Below the pieces are notes generated by a model. It was not told the DNA's origin. It searched no databases and was given only the letters and a program-made list of their open reading frames with translations. This document shows, piece by piece, positions 19,003 to 30,600 of a stretch of 64,000 nucleotides of DNA (its first letter is position 1; the number at the start of each line of letters is the position of its first letter). Source of the stretch: Craspedostauros australis (Eukaryota; Bacillariophyta; Bacillariophyceae; Mastogloiales; Achnanthaceae); assembly GCA_026770025.1 (NCBI GenBank), contig JAMXDE010000013.1:1364001-1428000 (forward strand), written 5' to 3'. Both the position numbers and the translations under genes were made by a program.

Positions 19003-20787
19003 ATGACACGACAGGACCCCAAGCTCGCGGCGACGGAATGCCTCGGCGCATTCTACGAAGTCGGCGTGCGTTGGATCCGCGGTCTGCACGAATTCCACGC
19101 GCTCAAGAAGCAATGGAACGAGCAGGTGGCACCGCGCACGTTCACTTTGCTGGATGGCCGCGGCAAGCTGTGGAGGGGGGATGCGTGGTTGGTGGGTCAT
19201 TGGACGTACGGGTGTGGAGCGTCATGGTCCACGTTCGACGTGGAATTGAGGAATTTGCAGATCCTGCAGCAGCACGACGTGACCGATCACCGGAGCCTCA
19301 TCCTGGCCGTCGTGGAGGTTTGGCAATGCCGCTGCATCAACGACGTGAGCGGAGAGGAGATCACGGCGAGGAAGGTCACGGCGTGGATTCAGCACGATCG
19401 ACAAGCAGGCTCGATAGCGTCCGCCGCGGCCACAACCACGTTGCTGCACATTCACGAATGTTACATCGAAGGCCAGGGGCCAGCCAAGATGGGAAAGTCG
19501 ATGAACAAAGGCAGCGGTCGCAATGACAATACCAATGACAATACCAATAGTATGAACAGCAATAGTATGAACAGCAATAGTAACAGCAACAGCAATGCCA
19601 ACGAGGACAACAGGCAGAATCAGGAAATGGCTGCTGCTGTGGCGAAGTTGGAGAACGTGATTCTTGCGGACCAAGCCGATCTGAAGATGCCCAAGTCCCA
19701 GAATCAAGCCGCGGCTAAGCCAGAGTACCAACGACCCATGTCATCGTGGCGACAGACCAACATCGCGTCCAAGCGGCGTCACATCTCCGAGCGGTTAGAG
19801 CAGTTCCATGCCAAGCCGCTGTTGTGGGATCATCAGCTGGTCGGGATCTCCATCCACGGTTGGGACATCGGCACTTCGCAGGGTCCCATCGGACGCGAGG
19901 GATGGTTCGAGCAGGCCACGAATGACCTGGAGGCCTTGTCTCAGCACCAGCCTCTGCAATCCGTCGCACAAAGCGCTGAGAGCCCAATCACGCGACGCAT
20001 CGGATTGCCTGAGATGGTCTTCCCAGCAGCCCACGTGGCGTTAGAACGCACGAAGGGCGACTTCTTCATTTCGTGGGATGCCATGGACGCCCTCAAGGAA
20101 TGGGGTGAGGCTCATCAGGCCATTCCCATTCCAAACGATGAGGACGGTGAGAAGTCCAGCCCCGCCTCCTTCCGCGGCGTTTCCGTCCTCAAGGTCTCGG
20201 ACGCCAAGCTGTGGCAGAACAAAACGCAACCGCTGGCGACGCAACGAGCGACGACGACCGCCATTTCCAAAACATCCGCCATCTTCCATTACGACTGGTC
20301 CTTCAGCACGCCCTTTTGTGGCAAGCTCTTTGGCGCGCAGTGGACATCCCTGCCACAATCCGGCATGCCCGTCCACCTCCTGACCGATCAATCGGTGCCC
20401 ATCCTTCTGTTCGATGACATCGTGCTGTACGAGGACGATCTGCACGACAATGGCGAGGTCCAGATGACGGTCAAGATGCGCGTCATGCCGACCTGCATCT
20501 ACGTGCTCAGCAAGCTGTTTTGTCGCATCGACCATGTGCTCGTGCGCGTGCGGGAATGTCGGACGCTGGTGGCCTTCGCGCAGCATAAGCTGTACCGCGA
20601 TGTGACGTGGAGGGAATGTGCGTGGAAGGATCTACGCAAGCATCAGCTGCCGGGCGATCTCAATTCCTGGACACCGACGGATTTGACCAAGGATACGCCC
20701 GCATTTCTGCATCTGCTGACGAAGATCCCCACGGTGTCCTTGCCCGATGGCATCCATGCGCATGCGGAGATGGTACTGCCAAAATGA
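19003..20787 (+). CDS. TIP41/TIPRL-family protein with extra N-terminal domain
   Basis: 594 aa in one exon. The C-terminal half is TIP41: GWDIGTSQGPI (about 286), LPEMVFPAA (about 335), FHYDWSFSTPFCG (about 428), and VPILLFDDIVLYEDDLHDNG followed by a KMRVMPTCIYVLSKLFCRID stretch with RVRECR (about 465-520). TIP41/TIPRL proteins bind PP2A-type phosphatase catalytic subunits and link them to TOR signalling in cytosol and nucleus. Residues about 10-150 are an additional domain: a helical start (FYEVGVRWIRGLHEFHALKK), then strands ending in LLHIHECYIEG. The pattern resembles an NTF2/SnoaL-like fold, but I cannot prove it. An Asn/Ser/Met repeat linker (about 170-210) separates the halves. Typical TIP41 proteins are about 270-350 aa, so the extension is unusual. 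Confidence 0.85.
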   Translation: MTRQDPKLAATECLGAFYEVGVRWIRGLHEFHALKKQWNEQVAPRTFTLLDGRGKLWRGDAWLVGHWTYGCGASWSTFDVELRNLQILQQHDVTDHRSLILAVVEVWQCRCINDVSGEEITARKVTAWIQHDRQAGSIASAAATTTLLHIHECYIEGQGPAKMGKSMNKGSGRNDNTNDNTNSMNSNSMNSNSNSNSNANEDNRQNQEMAAAVAKLENVILADQADLKMPKSQNQAAAKPEYQRPMSSWRQTNIASKRRHISERLEQFHAKPLLWDHQLVGISIHGWDIGTSQGPIGREGWFEQATNDLEALSQHQPLQSVAQSAESPITRRIGLPEMVFPAAHVALERTKGDFFISWDAMDALKEWGEAHQAIPIPNDEDGEKSSPASFRGVSVLKVSDAKLWQNKTQPLATQRATTTAISKTSAIFHYDWSFSTPFCGKLFGAQWTSLPQSGMPVHLLTDQSVPILLFDDIVLYEDDLHDNGEVQMTVKMRVMPTCIYVLSKLFCRIDHVLVRVRECRTLVAFAQHKLYRDVTWRECAWKDLRKHQLPGDLNSWTPTDLTKDTPAFLHLLTKIPTVSLPDGIHAHAEMVLPK

Positions 20788-21006
20788 ACGGGCAGAGGTA
20801 ATGGACGAGGCGTTCATGACGACCAGTACTTGTGGGTGTGGAGGACGGACATACAGATGCCATAACACTAGAGCACTTTAAATGAGGTTTGGTTCTATTC
20901 TAAATTCGCTGTTATGCAATGAAATGATGAAGTGTATGCTGTACGGTTCCAGTTTTGGTGCCATACGAGCGCACTGTGCTCGGACGGTACCATCCATGTT
21001 CTATCT

Positions 21007-23895
21007 TCAACACTGACTTGGCACCACGATGACGTCGCTCGGTACATCCGACGTCTCGTACTTGTGCTGATTGGCGACCGGTCCGCCACCCAGCACCTTG
21101 CGAATCACGTCCCCGCGCCGCCCGTGTCCCAGCGTGTAATGCATGGTCTCGTCAAGCCTGAATCCGATGCGACCGCGGCGTCTCGCATCGCGCTTGGCAA
21201 TGCAGCCGACCTCCAAGAATCGTTGCGTCGCGGCTTCCCACGTGAGGGGTCGCAGGAGCTCATCCTGTTGGAGCGGTGTTGGATGCTGCAGTGCGTGGTG
21301 CAAGGCCTCGACGAATTCCTGTTTCGTGGAGTACTGCAGGCAGTTCGGGAATTGGAGGAAGAATTCGTTGGACGCGTGCTTGGGGATAATGACCCATTTG
21401 CCCATGGCGATGCTCTCGGCTGTGGTGGTGCAGAGGACTTCCGTGATGGAGGGGTTGACAAAGATCTTGTAGTCGGAACCAACGGCAGCATGGTCCTTGC
21501 GTCCGCAGAACGTGGCCGGAATCGGCGGATGCTGGCGCAGTGGCGAGGATGCCGCCGAGAACCACAGTCTCAAAGATGATGTGGCCATGACGGTGGGAGA
21601 ACCATCGTTCTTCCCTGTGTCCATTGCACGTGCGGCATGCTGCGAGTCCTTCGGAGACCCGGAATACCCACCGCCATCGCACTTGAGATGAGGGTTCAAG
21701 AACGCCTTCCTGATTTCCTCCTCGTCAGGACCGCCGCCAAAGACGTCGATGGGGAAGTAGGCTCCCGTTTTGCGCTTGTAGAACATCTGCAAGCCGAGCA
21801 TTTTGTCAAGTCCCTTGGCCCACAGCAGGTTGCCCACGAAGTATATCTTGTTCCCGGTGGGCCGTTCCTTTTGGAAGAACTCGTTTCGAATGCCATGCAC
21901 GTTGCACACGATTTCTTTCTCCGGCGCGTAGCGTTGCAGGACGGGAGAGAGCTTGATGACCTTGTCGCAGTAGGCACGTACCATGTCCGTGGAAACGGCC
22001 CCGATGAAGGGCCCCATGACAAGACCAGAGCAGTGGTTGCGCGCGTATGCCTTGTAGTTGGTGTGGACGATTCCAATGACGTGATGAAACTTGTCGCGCC
22101 ATGAAAGGCGTCCGGGGGAGCGGTAAAAGTTGACGTGCTCGGGCTCCTCGAGGATGCAAATTGTGTTGCGCTTCTTGTTCGCGTCCTCGGCGGGGACACG
22201 CTGGCAGAGATCGCCCATGGCAAAGATGCTGGACAGCGCGGAATGGTACTTGGCCTCGTACCATTCGATCTCGATGCCACCTCTGGACGGATCCGCTTCC
22301 AGCGGCATTTGCGCGGAGTCGGACAACCAACGGCGGATGTAGGCCTCCTGATGGGCGGGCGTGGCATCTCGCCATTCCTCACCGTACAGCTGCACACGAT
22401 CTTGCGGCGATTCCAACCAAGGCAGGACCAGCGTGACGGTGGGTTCATTGTTGCGGCCGTCGTCATCCGAGAAATGCGAGCGAGTGGATCGGCTGAGGTA
22501 AGCGGCCCTGAGCAATGGATTGACGGCCGTGCCTGTCATCCACGGCAGGGCCGCTGTGGTGACGATGTAGTAGTTGCGCGGAGCGTTGAGGTGTGGTGGA
22601 TCCAACGCGCTTGCCTCCGTCGGTTGGTCTCCATCAGGCATGTGAAGTTCGTCATCGGTGTAGACCAGCTCATTCTCGAGGAGGTTGGCCCATGAGACTG
22701 TCTTCGACGGTGCCGCTGCGACGCAGCCTGTCCGCGAAGTGTTGCTGGACACAGAATCCGCGGACAACGTGGCGATTGATGAAGCTGAAGCTGCCGTAGC
22801 GGATGCCGATGTGGAGGAGGGTGATGTTCGATACCTATGCCATATTTTCCCCGAGTTTGCAGCACATGATGAGAACAGCGAGCGGTTCTGACCATTGATG
22901 CTTTTGGTGGCGCCGCAATTGCTGCGATTGCCCCGCTTGGATTGTGTGCAGTGGTTCTCGCCGTGCTTCATGCAGAACAAGTTCGGCACGGACGAGGGAG
23001 GTGCATTCAGGTTGGACTTTGTCTGTTGCGCTGATGGAGCTGACAAGTCCCATCCATCATCGTCGTTGTCGTCGCCATAGTCGCCAAAGTGGCCGTCCAA
23101 GTCATAGTCGTCGCCATTCCAAGATTCGTCGTTTCCACTGAGATCGTTGTCGGCGGCTTGCAACAGATTTGGTTTGGTTGGAAACAACGAAGCTGACCAC
23201 TTCGAAGGCAGGCAGCCCGAAGTTGGCATTCGCGATTGGTCATTACTGAGGGGCGTCTGTGAGTCGTGCTCAGAAGCGTGTTGACAGGTGCGCGACGAAG
23301 AATTCCGCCGTCGTCGATCGGCGACGCTGGAGTCCGTGAGATTCGAGGGTGGTTCCATCGTCGTTTCTCCCGTATTCAATGCGTTGGAAGGGTTTGTTGG
23401 TGCCGACGATGACAATACTGATGATGGTGCTGATGGTGCTGATGCTGATGATGGCTGATCCAATGCCGCAGGTTGGTCGTCGTCGCCGCTGGTGTGGACG
23501 AGTTGATGGGAACGTCCTTGGGTTGATTTTGTGTCATTGCTGGACATGGCGAAACCGGATTGCGCGATGAAACACGGGGCTGTTGGTCCGGAAAGATTCG
23601 GTTTGTGCGGTTGCGACTGCGACTGCGATCGTGGTTGTGACTGCGATTGTGGTTGTGATGTGTGAGCGAGCGATGCTGCAGTGTGAACTCTTTGTTTGCA
23701 TCCGGATGCGCAACGAGTGAGGTCCAATGATCTGGTTGTTGCTCTGTGATTGTGATTGTGATTGTGGTTGTGGTTGTGCTGAATTGTGATTGTGACTCCA
23801 ATGGATGGTGAATGATGGGTGATACTCTCTTGCTGTCGCATACGATTATTCCCACGATTGCGTGGGACTGTTCCCAACAGCTTCGCGCTCACCAC
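21007..23895 (-). CDS. Digalactosyldiacylglycerol synthase (DGD1-type, GT4)
   Basis: The conserved part begins near residue 440 with YYIVTTAALPWMTGTAVNPL. It continues through ICILEEPEHVNFYR, HHVIGIVHTNYKAYAR, NKIYFVGNLLWAKGLDKML, FGGGPDEEEI, KIFVNPSITEVLCTTTAES and MGKWVIIPKHASNEFFLQFP. These are hallmarks of DGD1/DGD2, GT-B enzymes that transfer galactose from UDP-Gal to MGDG at the plastid envelope. About 440 residues before it are low complexity: an (HN)n run, SQPQSQ repeats and acidic stretches. The true start may be downstream of 23895. Between FGGGPDEEEIRKAF and the donor-site motif there is an insertion of about 50 residues (near 21535-21690) not usual for the family. It does not splice out in frame with the one GT-AG pair I could test. 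Confidence 0.85.
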   Translation of the reverse strand: MVSAKLLGTVPRNRGNNRMRQQESITHHSPSIGVTITIQHNHNHNHNHNHRATTRSLDLTRCASGCKQRVHTAASLAHTSQPQSQSQPRSQSQSQPHKPNLSGPTAPCFIAQSGFAMSSNDTKSTQGRSHQLVHTSGDDDQPAALDQPSSASAPSAPSSVLSSSAPTNPSNALNTGETTMEPPSNLTDSSVADRRRRNSSSRTCQHASEHDSQTPLSNDQSRMPTSGCLPSKWSASLFPTKPNLLQAADNDLSGNDESWNGDDYDLDGHFGDYGDDNDDDGWDLSAPSAQQTKSNLNAPPSSVPNLFCMKHGENHCTQSKRGNRSNCGATKSINGQNRSLFSSCAANSGKIWHRYRTSPSSTSASATAASASSIATLSADSVSSNTSRTGCVAAAPSKTVSWANLLENELVYTDDELHMPDGDQPTEASALDPPHLNAPRNYYIVTTAALPWMTGTAVNPLLRAAYLSRSTRSHFSDDDGRNNEPTVTLVLPWLESPQDRVQLYGEEWRDATPAHQEAYIRRWLSDSAQMPLEADPSRGGIEIEWYEAKYHSALSSIFAMGDLCQRVPAEDANKKRNTICILEEPEHVNFYRSPGRLSWRDKFHHVIGIVHTNYKAYARNHCSGLVMGPFIGAVSTDMVRAYCDKVIKLSPVLQRYAPEKEIVCNVHGIRNEFFQKERPTGNKIYFVGNLLWAKGLDKMLGLQMFYKRKTGAYFPIDVFGGGPDEEEIRKAFLNPHLKCDGGGYSGSPKDSQHAARAMDTGKNDGSPTVMATSSLRLWFSAASSPLRQHPPIPATFCGRKDHAAVGSDYKIFVNPSITEVLCTTTAESIAMGKWVIIPKHASNEFFLQFPNCLQYSTKQEFVEALHHALQHPTPLQQDELLRPLTWEAATQRFLEVGCIAKRDARRRGRIGFRLDETMHYTLGHGRRGDVIRKVLGGGPVANQHKYETSDVPSDVIVVPSQC

Positions 23896-26121
23896 GGTCG
23901 TCTCGTGTCGCAGTCACAAATCATCGACGGCGTGTTTGTCGTTTTCCCCTTCCGTTCCGGAATGCCGTTTGTGGTTTCGTTGTTTTCGATCGTGGGGGGT
24001 TCTCATGGCGCGCAGACCGGCTCAAGTCGGCGCCACTTCTTTTTGTCAAGGAACGCAAGAGTGAAGAAGCCTCTTTGTGACCAGCTGGTCCCTAATTTGT
24101 CCAATTTCGCATCTCTCGGCTGGACAGACACGTCGTCGCTTGCGTCACAAAGATGGAACCACGGTCGAGATTCGTCACGCAAAATGGACCAATCCACCCT
24201 CAGGCACGTGTCGTCGAAAGCAACAAGAAATGTGAATTCCCTTCGAGAAGCGTGAAAATGCAGTATTTCAGATGTAGATTCAAACAGAAACACGAAAAAC
24301 AGTCGTGAGTGACAAGTAGTTCGGACGTCCACGTGACGTCTGTGTGACAAGGTCTCGACATCAAAAACTCTGCTCTAGAATTCTCTGCAGCCTAGTCTGG
24401 TTTGCTCTCCATCACTTCATAAGTCTGTTGACTCCATACAAAATGGACCAACACGCACACACACACGCACACACATCACAAAAGGAGTGGCCACTCTCGA
24501 GAAAAAGTGCAATGTATCGACGGCTCTGGTTGGCGCTTGCAGACGATTCCGCATTCAACTCAAGCAATTCATTCATGCAGCATATCCACAGCCGACGCTT
24601 CCATCAATTTGGAATGACACCTCATGGGTGGAGTGCAGTGCAGTGTGCGAGCCATTCAGATTGATCCATTCGTTAGCAGCTGCCTTCTGTTCTCGGAATT
24701 GGAACTGAGTCAGAAGAGTGGGCCTTGCCACTTGGAAAGAAGCACGAACCCCCAACTCCTCGGTGCAAGAATGAAACACCGAGCACTTTGGTGGAGATCC
24801 TGTTAGGATGCGACGATCGCTGGGTGATGCTGCAAACTCTTGCCGTTCTGCACACGTCATACATATTCTGAAGGAGCGCACAGGCAGAATCGTTTTGGTT
24901 GGCATTACCATAGGCAGTCGACACCATCGCGGACTCAAGATGCCACATACGCCTCCCGTGCGGTTCCATTTCATCGAATGTGCATGGCTCGCACACGTGG
25001 TTTAGCCTTAAGTGTGTTTCCACTCGCACGTGGATTTGTGGTCGTATTTTGGTGCAGCTGCTGAATCGTCCTTCCTTCAGAGGACAAATCTCGTCTGCGG
25101 GCTAACGAGGTTCCACCATCTCCCCGTTTTCGTCATCAGCGATGGATCATCTGTGTGACACTAGAGTCTGGAGAGATGATCAGCGTTCGACACAGACGAG
25201 GTAAATCTGGATCTTGCGAATCGTCTTCCGTTAGTCGGTACCTGTCGTCGCTGCGAGAAGACAGATTGGCATGCTGGCATGTTGCCACGTTGGCGAGCAA
25301 AGATAGCTCGTGCGAATGCAACACTCTCAAGCCTCCACAAACGCCATCATAATACTCGTACTCGTACTCGCGAAGCGCAACGCTGATGAGAGATGTTTAT
25401 CAGGTTCTTCAATTAACCCACAGACGGTTCCATGCCCAACCTCCGCATTCGTGGGCAGATCTGATCGATTGAAGGAGTTGCGCATGCACGCAGGCACCAT
25501 ACTAGAGTACTCTCTCTCTCTCTCTCTCTCTATGCAGAGTATAGCCTAATCGACTCAAGTATTAGTATTAGACGATATAATGCGATTCCATGTGGATCTC
25601 TCTCTCTACTCGTAGCTCCTACCGTAGTCGTACAGAGAGAAACAATCAGAAAATCTTCAGTCCTCGTCCAGGACTATCGCGCAAGAGGGCAAAGCATGTG
25701 ACATGTCCACTTCGGGATAATCTCCTGTAATTGCTACTCGTCGTACTAGCACAAGTGCGACGGAACTCTTGACGGTACAAAGCGCAATGTCGCATCATCG
25801 CGCACGGACTTGCGGGCTTGCTTCTGCGCTTCCTCCGTTTGTTCATCCGTTTGGTCCTCCGTTTGGTCATCCGTTTGGTCGTGAGCATGCTCTCTCTGGA
25901 TAGATGGTGTCCGTACTCGTTAGCATGGATTATGGCATGCTTTGGACAGTTGGATTGAAGTGAATATAATTGAACAGTAGACTACTATGTACGTTGCTTG
26001 GCGCGTATTGTCTCTCCGTCCCTTTCGGATACGACGACGATAGCTGTACTGTGCATGAGTATGAGCATCCATCCTTGCGAGAGTGTGAGTAGTTCTGTCG
26101 CCCCATGCATGCCACTACGTT
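23896..26121. other. 2.2-kb intergenic region
   Basis: No convincing gene on either strand. It contains a (CA)n run near 24450-24476, a (CT)n run at about 25509-25532, TACTCGTA words at 25353 and 25607, and clustered Thr/Arg-type frames that are shadows of simple sequence. It includes the 5' region of the DGD1-type gene and the 3' region of the first LRR gene. Confidence 0.5.
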
Positions 26122-27618
26122 CTAGCGTTCCGTCTTGCGTTCATCGGCGCCAGATTGGGAGGTCCCAAGCACTTCCTTGACGAGCATATACACGATGCTC
26201 GCACGGCTTACGTCGCTCAGACCGCGTATGCGGAACGCGCGTTCCAAGACTGTCGGCCACAAACACAGCAATGATTCCTCGTTGGGAGATCGCCGGAGAA
26301 GCCGACGACCACCTCGATTGAGCTCCAATGACTGGCGTAATCGCTCGGAGGTTGCCGGGGACATGATATAGCGGGGTAGGTCGACGTGCTCCAATTCGAA
26401 ATGTTGTTCGATGGTCGACACGAGCAGGTCGGCACCGTCCGGTCCGAAGTCCTGTTCACCGTTCAGCCAGAACTGGTGCAGCATGTAGTGGTACTCCAGT
26501 GATTTGGATATGACTTTGATGTGAGAGATGTCGAACAAGCAATCCCGAAAGAACAGCCCCCGGAGGCTCGTGGATCGTCCTGCTGCGCCCATCGGGAGAT
26601 GAGACCGCTTAGCATTCGGTGTCCCTTCCATGCTAGCTGCGTCGGCTGTGAGGGATGAGTTGGATACGACCGTCGTCGGTGAGATGGTTGCCGGTAGCAG
26701 CAACGCTGAAAGGGTCTCAGGTGTAAAATAGACCTTCGTCAGCCCCAATGCGCGCAATCTCGAGCTGCCCCGTATGCCGACGCCCATGGACTGAGCAGCC
26801 GCCAACGAAAAGCCGGCGGTATGGAACGACAACGTGTGTATCCAGCATCTGGTCGATTGCAGCATTTTCCCCAAAAGTCGGGCAACAACATCCGGAAGCT
26901 CTTCTTGATCCTGAATTAATAGGCGTCTGGTCTGGCATAGCACGGCCATTAACAGCGGATTGTTGGGCCTGGGGCGTTGCCTTCGCCTTCGCCTTCTTGT
27001 GGTTGATGCTGGTTGCGGATTGGTCGAGGATGCGTCTGTTGTTCCCGCCGCAGGTGCTGCTCTCGCGGCTCTGCCTTCAGATTGTGCGGATGCGGACGTA
27101 GGTGCTCGTTCTGTTGTGCCGCCATCGTGTGTATCAGCCATGGTTGTGTCATGGGCGTCACTTCCGGCTGCGTCACCTGAGCTGGCGGCATTAGAAGCTT
27201 GTGAGGGGGCAGCGCTCGCATTCAAGCCTGCGCTTGCATTGGTGTTTGCATCTGTCTCCGTACCACTGCCGCTGGCATTGCCATTATCCTCGCTGGCGTC
27301 GCTATCGTCGTCATTGTCGTCATTTGTTAGCCGACATGCTTGTATGGTGATGGATTTCCATTTGCGAGACATGACCAGCGCTTGCAGGACCTCGATGGTG
27401 TCGCCATGAGTGAGATCCAATTCACTGAAGTGAAGCTCCACCAAATCGACTTCCTCCAAGCACGCCGCCACAGATTTATCGAAGTCCGCCGTTCCAAACT
27501 CCCCACGAATCCGGCGTGGCCATGGCGATACATGCGTAGGCGGCAAGATCGCGACGGGTTGCGCCCCCACAATGCGGTGCCTGCCGCCTTGGGCCCTGCC
27601 AACACGGCGTGCGTTCAT
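26122..27618 (-). CDS. LRR-family protein 1 (shared C-terminal GRRLL..LWP module)
   Basis: 498 aa with no signal peptide. Residues about 105-235 are an Asp/Asn/Ala/Ser/Thr-rich linker ending in a basic run (TTRRRRRRQRPRP). Flanking parts have irregular leucine-rich segments (LVELHFSELDL, LRALGLTKVYF, SLRGLFFRDCLF, LEHVDLPRYI) typical of RNI-like LRRs. The C-terminus has LNRGGRRLL...LLCLWPTVLERAF, then SRASIVYMLVKEVLG. The same end module occurs in the LRR genes at 30723-32162 and 34471-36018, so the three are paralogues on one strand. Function is unknown; LRRs suggest protein-protein binding. The first residues carry no targeting sequence, so a cytosolic or nuclear place is likely. Confidence 0.7.
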   Translation of the reverse strand: MNARRVGRAQGGRHRIVGAQPVAILPPTHVSPWPRRIRGEFGTADFDKSVAACLEEVDLVELHFSELDLTHGDTIEVLQALVMSRKWKSITIQACRLTNDDNDDDSDASEDNGNASGSGTETDANTNASAGLNASAAPSQASNAASSGDAAGSDAHDTTMADTHDGGTTERAPTSASAQSEGRAARAAPAAGTTDASSTNPQPASTTRRRRRRQRPRPNNPLLMAVLCQTRRLLIQDQEELPDVVARLLGKMLQSTRCWIHTLSFHTAGFSLAAAQSMGVGIRGSSRLRALGLTKVYFTPETLSALLLPATISPTTVVSNSSLTADAASMEGTPNAKRSHLPMGAAGRSTSLRGLFFRDCLFDISHIKVISKSLEYHYMLHQFWLNGEQDFGPDGADLLVSTIEQHFELEHVDLPRYIMSPATSERLRQSLELNRGGRRLLRRSPNEESLLCLWPTVLERAFRIRGLSDVSRASIVYMLVKEVLGTSQSGADERKTER

Positions 27619-30600
27619 GGTGGAAAAAGGGCGGTGCCACTCGCGTGTTCGTTGTGAGCCCTTGTGTGCGTTGCTGTTGCTGTTGATCTCGTGCCGTCGC
27701 TGATGCTGTCGGTGCCGTGAGACGTACCCGTACCCTCACTCGTACAGGACAAGGTATGCGTGCGATGGAAAAGCTGATGTGATGGACGGCTGTCTTCAGA
27801 TGGGGCTATGGTACTCGTAGGGAAGGGAAGGGAAGGGTATGATATGGTAGAGGAGCGTGGCACTCCTGCTCCTGGTATACTTGCGGTATGTCAGTACTTG
27901 TGCGGTATGGCGTCCCAAAGCAATCAATGACATCAACGAAAGGAAAGTGATGTGACAAGAGTCTCACAGCAATTTGCGGAGTGTTGGAGTGGCTGATGGG
28001 ATGACTGATTTGTCGGTTTCGTGTGGCACGGGTATGTCGGTGACTGGTTGGGCGGGCCGTTTGTTGGTTGGTCAGCTAAACCGGCTGGATCAATTGATCA
28101 ATTGATCAATTGATGGGATGATGGATGAATGCTCTTGTTCCTGTCTTGTTCGCCTTTTCATTCACCTCATTGGCAGATTATGGCAGCGCAGGATGTTGCG
28201 ATTGCTTTCAAAGCCACGCGACCACGAGGAGGCAGCCAAGGTCGCAACCACAAACAGAGCCACAGCCTCGCCAGAGAGTGTGGACGGGCAAGCTGCTGCT
28301 CCGCAACTTCTTTGTGACCTTCGGAGTTTGTCGGGACTATTGCAGTTTCACTCAGAAAGGAACGCAGGGTGGCCTCGGCGCAGTTTCGTTGTTTACCTAT
28401 GATGTTCAAGGCACCTACTCTCGAACGGTCTCGTATTGTGTGATGGAACGACCAAGATCAACAACAGAAGGGTGGTGATGGCCTGGGCAGAGCTGACGGC
28501 TGAAACGGAGTTTGTGGTAGCAACACGATTCGTTGCAGCCTCGAACGACGTGATCCTCGTGCGGTGCGTGATGTGATACAGCCACGCGATGCTCACTCGT
28601 TGGTGCGCTGCTCCTCTGCGTTGTGGCGTGAAGCGATGATTTGTTGATGCGATGATACCTCGCGGCTGATGGGTGGTGGGTGATGGATCGTGGTTGGCAG
28701 GTCCCTTCTGGATTTCTGGATGATTCTGTTGATGTGTTGGACACGAAAGGGTGTGTGTGGGAGATCGCGGAGATGCCCGGTTTTGTGTCCCTGAGGTGTG
28801 CTGTCTCGACAAATGACTCTCTGAGGAGTGTCAACTACGCAACAGCGCGCCGTTTGTCTCGCGTCAGTGAAATTCGTTCATACGTTCGTTCGTTCGTTCC
28901 TACGGGTATCTACGAATCGTACCTTGCTGCCACGAAAGCCGTGATACTATGCGGCGCTTTTCACGAACACTCGCCACGCCCAAGCTCTCTCAGCACCAAG
29001 CCACAGAAAAGTCAGGGAGGGCCATGGCGGCAACGTGACGTTAACCTCGCCATGTTCTAAATTCATCAAGAAGCGCGAGGTATGCACCAAGCCATCCTTA
29101 TTGCACGCTCCAGTATAGTTGAGGTCCTATACAAGTAAACAGAATCGTGCAAACGTCGTTTGCCTTTGTGGGACATGTCACACTTGTCCCGCATTCCGCG
29201 GATGCCTCGTCGCCATGTTCGCAACCTTCGTCCCTTGAGCGATACCTCAGAATCACTTTTCTCCCATCGATACCACACATGCCCTCTTGCGCATCCACAG
29301 TCACGTCCACATCCACACCAATGCAAACAGTGACGCCCAAGATAAACTCATCCGCAGCGAATAGTACGATGGATTTTGCACGTACTGTCAAAGTCCATCT
29401 TGTCTCTCTACTCGAACGAGCACGCACAGACTGAGATAGTTGAGCGGAGCAGTCCTTGATCCCGCTCTTCGTGCGTTGAAAGTTGCGAATGCGACAGATC
29501 GACGAACAGCGCAAGGGTACGCCCCGACGCGCTGGGCAAAAGCGTCTTCTGGCGCCTGCCACAAACGCACGCACGCAACGAGAGAGAGAGAAAGTATCGA
29601 AGTGACTGGTGCGAACTCGATCATCCGCTTCTGTGCCCACCTTCCTCTTCTTGTATCCTGTTCGGCATGAAACGACACCGCAGCTTCAGGGCTGGCAGAC
29701 GCGTGTGGCGAAGAAATCACAAACAACGGTACCATCGCCCCAACGTCAATCCGGGGAGAGGTCATTACCTCACACACCCGCCTTGTTGCAAGTTGGGAAT
29801 AAGAAATGACCGCCCTCGTCATAGCCCTTAGTTGTTGGTCATGGAAACCGCCAGGTCGCAAAGAAAGAAACGGTGAGAATCAGTTGTGAGTTCGCAACGG
29901 CACTCTATGTACCCATCGAAAATCCCTTGGTGGCGATCAGCGACTACATGGTGATTTCTCAGAGTTTGTGTTCGGGCTACAGGTACTCCTCGCTGACGCG
30001 TTCGTTGTTTGGGGAAACTACGTGACCGTGGACACGAAATGCGATATGCTTGTTGAAGTCATGCAGATGGGGGCTGTGATATTGGGGTTGGTGCAGACGA
30101 ACTGTGGAACCGCATTGACAATCCCTAAACGTCTTCGTTCGTCTTCAACGACGCACGTCAATAATAACAACAAATTGTCCGGCTAAAGAACGCAACGTGG
30201 TGGATTGAAGTCACCTGGATGAACGCACGATCTTGTCATTCTGTCGATTTGTCAGTTTGTGTGTCAACACCACAACTTGTCTGTATGTCGTCAAGAGTCC
30301 AAATACGATGTGCGCAAACAAACATACGGAGAGTATGGCAGGGTGGGTTGCGGAAACAGCCACGTTATCCGCAACGCACAACACGGTCGAATACTGCGGG
30401 GTGCCGTACTCGGAGGATTTCAGATCGGGAAGGTGCTGAGGGGAGGAAGGGGTTCTTGCAGAGTATCAATGCCAATACTTGGAGATACAGTTGTGGTTTT
30501 ATACTCTACAGCGTGAATGCGCCCGAGGCACGGATACGAGCAACATGTGAAAACATGTGAGTGTACGAGTGTACGAGTGTGTGTGTGTGTCTACGAAGTA

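Noticed and set aside
21532-21671. A 140-nt intron in the DGD1-type gene
   Set aside because: A GTGGGT...CCAG pair exists, but its removal would shift the conserved frame that resumes with KIFVNPS.
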